A stretch of DNA of 45,287 nucleotides, taken from contig NZ_MIET01000017.1 in the NCBI RefSeq assembly GCF_003590335.1, positions 1 through 45,287 of the forward strand, read 5' to 3'. The stretch is from Pseudoalteromonas sp. MSK9-3 (GTDB lineage Bacteria > Pseudomonadota > Gammaproteobacteria > Enterobacterales > Alteromonadaceae). The notes beneath the pieces are model-generated. The model was not told the origin of the DNA. It was given only the letters and a program-made list of their open reading frames with translations, and did not search any database. A program made the translations under genes and the position numbers. This document shows, piece after piece, positions 37,393-45,287 of the stretch; within the stretch, counting starts at the first letter, position 1, and each line of letters starts with the position of its first letter.

Positions 37393-38988
37393 ATGATGAA
37401 ACCTGAAGACTTTAAAAAGAATCAAGCGAGACCTTTAACAGGTGAAGAGTATTTAGAAAGTTTACGTGACAATAGAGAAATTTACATTAATGGTGAGCGA
37501 GTGGAGGATGTCACAACACATCCCGCTTTTCGAAACTCTGCAGCTTCTATGGCAAAGCTATACGATGCTCTACATGATCCTGCATACAAAGATACTCTAT
37601 GTTGGGAAACAGATACAGGTAATGGAGGTTACACACATAAGTTCTTCCGTTATGCTAAGTCAGCTCAAGAGTTAAAGGAGCAACAAGGTGCAATAGAGCA
37701 GTGGGCAAAGCTAACTTATGGTTGGATGGGAAGGACTCCAGATTATAAAGCTGCGTTTGGTAACGTACTTGGCATAAACCCGAGTTTTTATGGTGAATAT
37801 GAAAACAATGCTCGTACTTGGTATAAGCGTATTCAGGAGTCTTGTTTATATTTAAATCATGCCATTGTTAACCCGCCTATAGATAGACATAAACCGGTTA
37901 GTGAAGTCGAAGATGTTTATATTAAAGTGAACCGTGAAACAAAGGATGGAATCTATGTCAGCGGTGCCAAAGTGGTTGCGACCAATTCAGCGCTAACCCA
38001 TTACACTTTTATCGGTCAGGGTTCTGCTCAAGTGATGGGTGAAAACCCACATATGGCTTTGATGTTTATCTGTGATATGAACGCACCAGGTATGAAATTG
38101 ATATGTCGAGGTTCATACGAGCAAATGACGACTCATTCAGGTGGTCCATTTGATTACCCTCTATCGAGTCGTTTTGATGAAAATGATGCGATACTCATTC
38201 TTGACGACGTGTTTATTCCTAGAGAAAACATCCTCATAAATCAGGATCCTCTGAGATGTAAACGTTGGTTTGTTGAAGGTGGGTTTGGTCAGCTATTTCC
38301 GATGCAGGGAGCCATTCGTTTAGGTGTTAAATTAGACTTCCTAACAGGATTGCTTCATAAGTCGTTAGAGTGCACCGGGACGTTAGAGTTTCGGGGAGTC
38401 AAAGCAGAAATGGGACAAGTGGTTGGCTGGCGTAATATGATATGGTCCTGTATTCGTGCTATGTATGCTTGTCCTGAATCATGGTACAATGACAGTGTGT
38501 TACCTAACGCAGAGGCGATACACACTTATCGTGTTTTCGCGCCACAGGCTTACAATGATCTGCTAAAAATTGTCAAAACGTCTGTTGCGAGTGGACTGAT
38601 TTATTTGCCGTCTGGCAGCCAAGATATAAAAAATGATTACATTAATAGCTATCTTGAAAAGTACGTACGAGGCTCAAATGGAATTGAATCAACAGAACGG
38701 ATCAAAATACTCAAGCTGATGTGGGATGCTGTTGGTAGCGAGTTTGGTGGCCGTCATGCGTTATATGAATTGAATTATGCAGGCAGTGCAGAAGAAGTTA
38801 AAATGCAATGCTTGGGCCATGCCCAGCGTTCAGGAAGTATGGAGCGCATGATTGATTTGGTCACGGATTGTTTGGCTGATTATGATGTTGATGGCTGGAC
38901 AGATAAGGCGTCTCATTTAAATCCCATAACGCCTTCTTCTAAAGTCAATGAAATCGGTGAAGCCACTACAGTCGATGCAGTCGCTTAA
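37393..38988 (+). CDS. hpaB: 4-hydroxyphenylacetate 3-monooxygenase, oxygenase component HpaB
   Basis: The 531-aa product matches E. coli HpaB closely by memory: MKPEDF start, GGYTHKFFRYAKS, GWMGRTPDYKAAFG and NHAIVNPPIDRH. Counting from MKPEDF, catalytic Arg113, Tyr117 and His155 fall at E. coli positions. It uses FADH2 and O2 to hydroxylate phenols to catechols. Three starts are in frame (37384, 37393, 37396); AAAGGA at 37378-37383 favours 37393. No HpaC-type flavin reductase and no homoprotocatechuate ring-cleavage genes are nearby, so a biosynthetic rather than a degradative role is likely. Last gene of the operon, followed by a hairpin. Confidence 0.93.
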   Translation: MMKPEDFKKNQARPLTGEEYLESLRDNREIYINGERVEDVTTHPAFRNSAASMAKLYDALHDPAYKDTLCWETDTGNGGYTHKFFRYAKSAQELKEQQGAIEQWAKLTYGWMGRTPDYKAAFGNVLGINPSFYGEYENNARTWYKRIQESCLYLNHAIVNPPIDRHKPVSEVEDVYIKVNRETKDGIYVSGAKVVATNSALTHYTFIGQGSAQVMGENPHMALMFICDMNAPGMKLICRGSYEQMTTHSGGPFDYPLSSRFDENDAILILDDVFIPRENILINQDPLRCKRWFVEGGFGQLFPMQGAIRLGVKLDFLTGLLHKSLECTGTLEFRGVKAEMGQVVGWRNMIWSCIRAMYACPESWYNDSVLPNAEAIHTYRVFAPQAYNDLLKIVKTSVASGLIYLPSGSQDIKNDYINSYLEKYVRGSNGIESTERIKILKLMWDAVGSEFGGRHALYELNYAGSAEEVKMQCLGHAQRSGSMERMIDLVTDCLADYDVDGWTDKASHLNPITPSSKVNEIGEATTVDAVA

Positions 38989-39001
38989 GCCGAGAAACAA
39001 T

Positions 39002-39030
39002 GTAATAAGGCATATTTTATGCCTTATTAC
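39002..39030. terminator. Hairpin between hpaB and the LysR gene
   Basis: A perfect 13-bp stem (39002-39014 with 39018-39030) with a TTT loop lies between converging genes. There is no long T-run, so it may act as a weak or Rho-assisted terminator or a transcript stabiliser. Confidence 0.65.
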
Positions 39031-39039
39031 GACAGGCTT

Positions 39040-39960
39040 TTACCCTGCTTTACTCAAAATAGCGCTAAGATTTGAATGTTTATCTTGCTCTTGTAGAGTT
39101 TGAACAAGAAAGTCGATAAACCTTCGCACTCGAGGTGTCTGATAACTGCGTGACAGGTATACAGCCCACAGTGAAAAATGCCAATTTGTGTAACTACTCA
39201 ATACAGGGATCAATTGACCACTTTCAATATAAGGCGCTGCAATATCATATGGAGCTTTTACTATGCCATGGTCATGCAGTGCTGAATTCAAGAGTATTTC
39301 CACTGAATTAGCTTTAACATTTCCACTGACTTTTACCGTGAAGTTTTCTTCATTCGCTTGAAATTGCCAATCTACACTATCCATATGAATAAGGCAGTTG
39401 TGCTTGATGAGCTCTTTGGGGTGTGTTGGGTTACCGTGTTTTTCAAGGTAGCGAGGGGATGCGCATAAGAGTGCGCCTAATTGCAATAGTTTACGAGCGA
39501 TGAGGTTCTCGTCAGGTAGTTCAGTGAAGCGTAAAGCTATATCTACCCTGTCCGCAACTAAATCAGTCATTTTATCGGAAGCAAGGATGTTGATAGATAC
39601 TTCAGGGTGCTCGTGAGTAAACCCTTCTACGATGGGTAGTAGAGATTGGTTGGCAAAGCCAATAGGAGAGGCAATGCGCAATTCACCGTAAAGCTGGGTT
39701 GATTGCGCTTGAGCTTGAGACTGTAATGCATTGAACTCGTCCATAATACGTTCAAAGTACCTTAACGCCGTTTGCCCTGCTGGCGTTAAACTGACTTGCC
39801 GTGTAGTTCTGTGCAGCAGTCGCTGGTGGAGCCATGATTCAAGTTCTTGAACATGCCTAGACACTTGTAAACGACCTATTTGCAATTGCTTTGCCGCTTC
39901 GGTAAAGCTATTTTGCTTTGTGACTTCGACAAAGCTTTTAATGGCTATAAACTTATCCAC
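39040..39960 (-). CDS. LysR-type transcriptional regulator
   Basis: The product has an N-terminal winged helix-turn-helix (FIAIKSFVEVTKQNSFTEAAKQLQI...VSRHVQELES) and a LysR effector domain (GELRIASPIGFANQSLLPIV, FTELPDENLIARKL). Of possible starts, TTG 39972 has no ribosome site; GTG 39960 (MDKFIAIKSF) fits the family start and has GGGA about 6 bases upstream, giving 306 aa. It converges on the biosynthetic operon and is the only regulator in the accessory region, so it may control it; not proven. Confidence 0.88.
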   Translation of the reverse strand: MDKFIAIKSFVEVTKQNSFTEAAKQLQIGRLQVSRHVQELESWLHQRLLHRTTRQVSLTPAGQTALRYFERIMDEFNALQSQAQAQSTQLYGELRIASPIGFANQSLLPIVEGFTHEHPEVSINILASDKMTDLVADRVDIALRFTELPDENLIARKLLQLGALLCASPRYLEKHGNPTHPKELIKHNCLIHMDSVDWQFQANEENFTVKVSGNVKANSVEILLNSALHDHGIVKAPYDIAAPYIESGQLIPVLSSYTNWHFSLWAVYLSRSYQTPRVRRFIDFLVQTLQEQDKHSNLSAILSKAG

Positions 39961-40920
39961 ACTCTTTCCCAAATTATAATTATTTTCATGGCTCGGCTAT
40001 AATACGGTCTCCTAATTATTGATTCAATCAAAATGCCATTGAATATGTAAAAATACGACCAATTATTTAGATTGTTTATGGTTGGAGGGAAATGGGAGTT
40101 ATTTTGAAATTACTATGGGCATTAAATTAGTTTTAAATTAAATGAGGTTTGTGTGTTTTTTCTTTTTTAATCAGTGTTTTTATGGTTTTTTATTTTTTAT
40201 ATTATAACATGCAAATGTTGCTTGTGTTTTTGGTTTTTATTAAACTTTTTAGATTGGTTTAATTTGAGTTATTACATTATTGTTATTTTTAATATATGAA
40301 AACTAAGAAAGTCAAAAATGATTGTGCCGTTTTTTGCGTTTAATTATTGAGCTTTACGTTGTTGACCCAGATATCAATTATGAATCTATGTTGTATGATC
40401 CTGTTGTTATGAATTGTTCGGTGTCGCTAGAAAAGCGTTCTGTTAACGCTACGATTTAATTTTATAATTTTTATTTTTTGTAGTGTCATCAGGTGCGGGC
40501 TGCAGGTTTCTATGGTGTGAAGCCTGTGCTGAGTGAGTTCATCAATGAGCGGCTGAGTTATATACAAGAAAGGCTATCACATATGATCCAGATAAAACTG
40601 ATCTAAAAAGGTGGAGATGTGAGTGATAAGATAAACGAAGTACAAATAAGGTGCGTGCTTTTCGCTAATTTATAATTTAAGCAGTAAATGTGTCATTCAA
40701 AATAAATAAAATAAGAATTGGGAAGGTTAGAGTGTTATTAACTTTGCTGTGGTTGTTTTTATCTTGTTGTGTTCATATTCACCACGTTAATATGATTTTC
40801 AATTTCGGGGTATTGTATCGAAATAAGATGTAATGTGTATCTCATTGTCTCATTTATTGCTACGTATATAAAAATTACACTATGTCATGTTTTTAATATT
40901 ATAAATAAAGGTGGTAATAA
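39961..40920. other. Long AT-rich intergenic region
   Basis: Nearly 960 bases lie between the LysR gene and the reductase gene. I see no convincing gene. It is mostly AT-rich and T-rich, apart from a patch at about 40490-40620 with a more coding-like composition that encodes at most 37 codons from GTG 40493 (stop 40604-40606). This could be a gene relic. AAAGGTGG at 40907-40914 is the ribosome site of the next gene. Confidence 0.6.
40019..40031. promoter_or_regulatory. Palindrome upstream of the LysR gene
   Basis: TTGATT-C-AATCAA (40019-40031) is a perfect inverted repeat about 60 bases upstream of the LysR-gene start, a usual place for an autoregulatory LysR operator. Evidence is symmetry and place only. 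Confidence 0.4.
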
Positions 40921-41559
40921 ATGAATATTGCAATTGTAGGTGCGGCAGGTTGGTTAGGTAATGAAATATTACAAGAAGCAAAGAGACGTGGACATAAGAT
41001 CATCGCATTAGTAAGAGATCCAGCAAAAATCAAAGATACAGATGTTGACGTGAGGTCGTTTGATGTGACTGATCAAACCAACTCGTTAGCTGATGCGGTC
41101 TCTGGTGCCGATGTCGTTATTTCTTCTGTATCTGGCCGTAGCAATGGAGACCATACTATTTTTGCTAAAGCCGCACAGCGCTATTTAAATGAATTGCCCA
41201 GCACAGAGGTTTCTAAACTCATATGGGTTGGTGGCGCAGGAAGTTTAGAAGTAGCTCCGGGAGTCAAATTGGTCACTGTGCCTGACTTCCCTGCTGAATA
41301 TAAAGAAGAAGCATTGGGTATGTCAGATGCGTTGGATGTGTTTCAAAATACAAGCAGTGATTTAAATTGGACTTTTGTTTCGCCCGCAGCAATTATATTT
41401 CCTGGTGAACAGACTCAAAAATATCGTATTGGCCAAGATGCTCTGCTAACGGATGAAAATGGTGATAGTAAAATATCTGATTCGGACTACGCATGGGCCC
41501 TATTAGATATTTTAGAGAAAAACCTACAACCAAAGCAACGTATTGGGGTTGCATACTAA
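40921..41559 (+). CDS. NAD(P)-binding Rossmann-fold reductase (atypical SDR, YwnB/NmrA-like)
   Basis: The 212-aa product starts MNIAIVGAAGWLGNEILQEA, the glycine-rich loop of atypical SDRs that bind NAD(P)H. The body (ALVRDPAKI, SGADVVISSVSG, VWVGGAGSLEVAPG-like stretch, SDYAWALLDILE) fits small NAD(P)H-binding proteins related to YwnB and flavin-reductase-like BLVRB. The catalytic Tyr-Lys pair of classical SDRs is absent. Function is unknown; redox sensing or flavin/quinone reduction are possible. It stands alone in the gap between LysR and rpsL. Confidence 0.82.
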   Translation: MNIAIVGAAGWLGNEILQEAKRRGHKIIALVRDPAKIKDTDVDVRSFDVTDQTNSLADAVSGADVVISSVSGRSNGDHTIFAKAAQRYLNELPSTEVSKLIWVGGAGSLEVAPGVKLVTVPDFPAEYKEEALGMSDALDVFQNTSSDLNWTFVSPAAIIFPGEQTQKYRIGQDALLTDENGDSKISDSDYAWALLDILEKNLQPKQRIGVAY

Positions 41560-41623
41560 TTGATACATCAGCTTAATTTTAGCGCACTCACGAAAGTATT
41601 TTTATTATATAATACCTTCCATT

Positions 41624-41643
41624 AGGCCACTTTGATGTGGCCT
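41624..41643 (+). terminator. Weak terminator after the reductase gene
   Basis: AGGCCAC (41624-41630) and GTGGCCT (41637-41643) form a 7-bp stem with a TTTGAT loop, followed by TGTTTG, a poor U-run. It separates the accessory region from the str operon. Confidence 0.55.
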
Positions 41644-41742
41644 TGTTTGTCATCTTGCTTCTACTTATCTGACTATCCCTATCTAATTTTGTACAAAATG
41701 CGTGTTCTATGCACTAAATTAGCCCTTTTAGAGTGGTTTTTA

Positions 41743-41771
41743 TTGACAGGTTAATCTTTGCTCATTAAAAT
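41743..41771 (+). promoter_or_regulatory. Promoter of the str operon (rpsL-rpsG-fusA-tuf)
   Basis: Consensus TTGACA (41743-41748), a 17-base spacer and TAAAAT (41766-41771) lie 96 bases before rpsL. It is the strongest promoter match in the window. The str operon therefore has its own promoter and does not depend on readthrough from rpoC or the accessory genes. Confidence 0.85.
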
Positions 41772-41867
41772 TCGGCCACCCATTTATTCGTTCAAAGCTT
41801 AGAATGAAAAATTGGGCCAGATTTTTTTATTTTTCAGCAGTAATTTTAACTAATCAGGAGCTATTTA

Positions 41868-42242
41868 ATGGCAACTATTAACCAGCTAGTGCGTAAGCCA
41901 CGTCGTAGCAAAGTTACTAAAAGTAACTCAGCCGCGCTTAAAGCTTGTCCGCAAAAGCGTGGTGTATGTACTCGCGTATATACAACTACACCTAAGAAAC
42001 CAAACTCAGCATTACGTAAAGTAGCGCGTGTACGTTTAACTAACGGTTTCGAAGTTACATCATACATCGGTGGTGAAGGTCACAACCTTCAAGAGCACAG
42101 TGTAATCCTAATCCGTGGTGGTCGTGTTAAAGATTTACCAGGTGTGCGTTTCCACACAGTACGTGGTGCACTTGACTGTGCAGGCGTAAACGACCGTAGA
42201 CAGGCTCGTTCTAAATACGGTGCAAAACGCCCTAAGGGCTAA
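41868..42242 (+). CDS. rpsL: 30S ribosomal protein S12
   Basis: The 124-aa product starts [16 protein letters not shown] and has [23 protein letters not shown]. The Lys at position 43 (with Met counted) is the usual streptomycin-sensitive residue, and the [13 protein letters not shown] region is also standard. S12 sits in the decoding centre. AGGAGCTATTTA precedes the ATG. First gene of the str operon. Confidence 0.98.
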   Translation: MATINQLVRKPRRSKVTKSNSAALKACPQKRGVCTRVYTTTPKKPNSALRKVARVRLTNGFEVTSYIGGEGHNLQEHSVILIRGGRVKDLPGVRFHTVRGALDCAGVNDRRQARSKYGAKRPKG

Positions 42243-42327
42243 TGGTTCTCCGTTAGTAAGGCCAAGCACTTAAGTTTTAATTTTTAAATAATTTGTTTTG
42301 GGGAATCGTTTTAAATAACGAACCTGA

Positions 42328-42816
<489 letters not shown>

Positions 42817-42843
42817 TCTGCTAAGACCCTTTAAGAGGATAAT

Positions 42844-44958
42844 ATGGCACGTACAACTCCTATTGAGCGCTACCGCAACATCGGTATTTGTGCTCACGTA
42901 GATGCAGGGAAAACCACCACAACAGAACGAGTTCTGTTCTACACAGGTCTGTCTCATAAGATCGGTGAAGTTCATGATGGTGCTGCAACTATGGACTGGA
43001 TGGAGCAAGAGCAGGAGCGTGGTATTACCATTACTTCTGCTGCGACCACGTGTTTCTGGAAAGGCATGGAAAGTCAATTTGACGACCATCGTATCAATAT
43101 TATTGATACGCCAGGACACGTAGACTTCACCATTGAAGTAGAGCGTTCTTTACGCGTACTTGATGGTGCGGTTGTGGTGTTATGTGCTTCATCAGGTGTG
43201 CAGCCACAGACAGAAACTGTTTGGCGTCAGGCGAACAAATACGAAGTACCTCGCATGGTCTTCGTAAATAAAATGGATCGCACTGGTGCTGACTTTTTAG
43301 CTGTCGTGGAGCAGGTTGAAACGCGCCTTGGCGCGACACCTGTGCCTATTCAGTTACCAATTGGTGCTGAAGACGAATTTAAAGGCGTTATTGATCTCAT
43401 AAAAATGAAAGCCATAAACTGGAATCAAGAAGACCAGGGTATGACGTTTACATATGAAGAGATCCCAGCAGACCTTCAGGATTTAGCCGAAGAATGGCGC
43501 GCTCACATGGTTGAGAGTGCTGCTGAGGCTACTGAAGAGCTAATGGACAAATATCTAGAAGACGGTGAGTTGACTGAAGAAGAGATTAAATCTGCACTTC
43601 GTCAACGTACATTGGCCAGTGAAATTGTGCCAATGACATGCGGTAGTGCATTCAAGAACAAAGGTGTTCAAGCTGTGCTTGACGCTGTTGTTGAATTCAT
43701 GCCGTCACCTACAGAGGTTAAAGAAATTCAAGGTGTGTTGGAAGATGAGTCTGAAGACACCCGTGCCGCAGATGACAGTGCGCCGTTCTCGGCGTTGGCA
43801 TTTAAAATTGCCACTGACCCATTTGTTGGTACTTTAACCTTTTTCCGTGTTTACTCTGGTACTATTAAACAGGGTGACGCGGTTTACAACCCAATTAAAG
43901 GCAAAAAAGAGCGTTTGGGCCGTATAGTTCAAATGCACGCTAATTCTCGTGAAGAGATCAAAGAAGTACGCGCTGGCGACATCGCGGCGGCGATTGGTCT
44001 GAAAGATGTCACTACGGGTGACACAATATGTTCACAAGAAGCTGTTATTACTTTAGAGCGCATGGAATTTCCTGAGCCAGTAATTTCAGTCGCGGTTGAG
44101 CCAAGAACGGTGGCTGACCAAGACAAAATGGGTCTCGCGCTAAATAAATTAGCGGCAGAAGATCCATCGTTCCGTGTTGAAACGAACGAGGAATCAGGCC
44201 AAACGATCATCTCTGGTATGGGTGAACTTCACCTTGATATCATAGTTGAACGTATGAAACGTGAATTCAACGTTCAATGTAACGTTGGTAAACCTCAAGT
44301 GGCATACCGAGAGACAATTTGTAGCTCGGTAGAAGCGGAAGGTAAATTCGTACGTCAATCTGGTGGTCGCGGTCAATATGGTCACGTTAAGCTCAAGCTT
44401 GAACCAATGGATATTTCTGATGATGAGGCACCAACTTATGAATTCGTCAATGAAATCGTAGGTGGCTCAGTACCAAAAGAATATATTCCAGCGGTTGATA
44501 AAGGCATTCAAGAACAGATGCGTCAAGGTGTCCTTGCCGGTTATCCGTTGTTGGGTGTTAAAGCGACATTATTTGATGGCTCATTTCATGATGTAGACTC
44601 AAACGAAATGGCGTTTAAAATTGCCGGATCAATAGGTTTTAAAAACGGGGCGCTTGAAGCGAATCCTGTTATTATGGAACCTGTGATGAAGGTTGAGGTT
44701 ATCACCCCTGATACAAACATGGGTGATGTAGTAGGTGACTTAAATCGTCGTCGTGGCATAATTGAAGGCATGGAAGAAGCATTTGGTGGCTTAAAGCAAG
44801 TTAATGCACAAGTCCCGCTTTCTGAAATGTTTGGTTATGCGACCGATCTTCGCTCCGCTACACAAGGCCGTGCTTCATACTCAATGGAATTTTCCAAGTA
44901 TGCTGAAGCCGGAAAAAATGTAGCAGAAACAATAATTGCAGCTCGCGCTGTTAAGTAA
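42844..44958 (+). CDS. fusA: Elongation factor G
   Basis: The 704-aa product has the GTPase motifs [21 protein letters not shown] and [10 protein letters not shown], followed by domains II-V ([23 protein letters not shown]-like [14 protein letters not shown]). EF-G drives translocation and, with RRF, ribosome recycling. Length is standard for EF-G1. AGAGGATA lies upstream. It is followed by 59 bases and then tuf. Confidence 0.98.
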   Translation: MARTTPIERYRNIGICAHVDAGKTTTTERVLFYTGLSHKIGEVHDGAATMDWMEQEQERGITITSAATTCFWKGMESQFDDHRINIIDTPGHVDFTIEVERSLRVLDGAVVVLCASSGVQPQTETVWRQANKYEVPRMVFVNKMDRTGADFLAVVEQVETRLGATPVPIQLPIGAEDEFKGVIDLIKMKAINWNQEDQGMTFTYEEIPADLQDLAEEWRAHMVESAAEATEELMDKYLEDGELTEEEIKSALRQRTLASEIVPMTCGSAFKNKGVQAVLDAVVEFMPSPTEVKEIQGVLEDESEDTRAADDSAPFSALAFKIATDPFVGTLTFFRVYSGTIKQGDAVYNPIKGKKERLGRIVQMHANSREEIKEVRAGDIAAAIGLKDVTTGDTICSQEAVITLERMEFPEPVISVAVEPRTVADQDKMGLALNKLAAEDPSFRVETNEESGQTIISGMGELHLDIIVERMKREFNVQCNVGKPQVAYRETICSSVEAEGKFVRQSGGRGQYGHVKLKLEPMDISDDEAPTYEFVNEIVGGSVPKEYIPAVDKGIQEQMRQGVLAGYPLLGVKATLFDGSFHDVDSNEMAFKIAGSIGFKNGALEANPVIMEPVMKVEVITPDTNMGDVVGDLNRRRGIIEGMEEAFGGLKQVNAQVPLSEMFGYATDLRSATQGRASYSMEFSKYAEAGKNVAETIIAARAVK

Positions 44959-45017
44959 TTTTAGTTCGGTCCGGTCTCTAAGGGCTGGACTTTAATTTCT
45001 TTATAGGAATTTTTAAG

Positions 45018-45287
45018 ATGGCAAAAGAAAAGTTTGAACGCGTAAAACCGCACGTAAACGTTGGTACAATCGGCCACGTTGACCACGGTAAAACAACCCT
45101 AACTGCAGCAATCACTAACGTACATGCAAAAGTATACGGTGGTGAAGCAAAAGACTTCGCAGCAATCGATAACGCTCCAGAAGAGCGTGAGCGTGGTATC
45201 ACAATTTCAACGTCTCACGTTGAGTACGATACACCGACTCGTCACTACGCACACGTAGATTGTCCAGGACACGCGGATTATGTTAAA
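45018..45287 (+). CDS. tuf: Elongation factor Tu, N-terminal part (gene cut by window edge)
   Basis: ATG 45018 opens 90 codons that run off the window: [19 protein letters not shown], the P-loop [11 protein letters not shown], switch I ([16 protein letters not shown]) and CPGHADYVK. It is the second tuf in the window, in the str operon position (tufA in enterobacteria). Same strand as the copy at 1-465, with about 44.5 kb between them. Confidence 0.98.
   Translation, partial: MAKEKFERVKPHVNVGTIGHVDHGKTTLTAAITNVHAKVYGGEAKDFAAIDNAPEERERGITISTSHVEYDTPTRHYAHVDCPGHADYVK

Noticed and set aside
23709..41742. Integrated mobile element (transposon, prophage or integrative element) carrying the cluster
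   Set aside because: No integrase, transposase, phage or conjugation gene, and no obvious terminal repeats were seen at either border.

Overview
The window is chromosomal DNA of a marine gammaproteobacterium, most likely an alteromonad close to Pseudoalteromonas. This rests on the tuf-tRNA-Trp-secE-nusG-rplKAJL-rpoBC and rpsL-rpsG-fusA-tuf blocks, RpoB (1341 aa) and RpoC (1393 aa) lengths and moderate AT-rich composition. Genus is inference from gene order and protein character; no database was searched.

Layout. (1) 1-465 is the 3' end of one tuf gene, followed by a terminator, a 57-aa DUF6435-type gene on the minus strand, an arylamine N-acetyltransferase and a TPR lipoprotein. (2) 3179-10105, minus strand, is a sulfate-assimilation operon cysG-cysD-cysN-(SLC13/TrkA-C transporter)-cysC-cysQ. 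deoC is divergent from it. (3) 11286-23708 is the core transcription/translation block: promoter, tRNA-Trp, secE, nusG, rplK, rplA, L10 leader RNA, rplJ, rplL, attenuator, rpoB, rpoC, terminator. (4) About 23710-41650 is an accessory region between rpoC and rpsL. (5) 41743 to the end is the str operon: strong promoter, rpsL, rpsG, fusA and the first 90 codons of a second tuf.

The accessory region is the most interesting part. A minus-strand unit encodes a thiamine-diphosphate 2-oxo-acid decarboxylase, a periplasmic one-heme protein, a flavodoxin-fold oxidoreductase and an exported SnoaL-like protein. Divergent from it is a tightly packed plus-strand operon (28333-38988): AfsA-like hotdog protein, Old Yellow Enzyme homologue with an altered active site, two SDRs, an acyl carrier protein, an acyl-AMP ligase, a second ACP, a possible 41-aa peptide, a FabH-like ketosynthase III, an SRPBCC-like protein, a FeaB-like phenylacetaldehyde dehydrogenase and an HpaB-type 4-hydroxyphenylacetate 3-monooxygenase. 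A convergent LysR-type regulator follows, then about 950 bp without a convincing gene, and an NAD(P)-binding reductase.

Working model (inference): 4-hydroxyphenylpyruvate is decarboxylated, oxidised to 4-hydroxyphenylacetate and hydroxylated to a catechol. The acid is adenylated, loaded on an ACP, extended by the KASIII to a beta-ketoacyl-ACP, joined to a three-carbon unit by the AfsA-like protein and reduced by the OYE and SDRs. This would give an aryl-substituted butenolide or gamma-butyrolactone-type product. I do not recognise a characterised cluster with this gene set.
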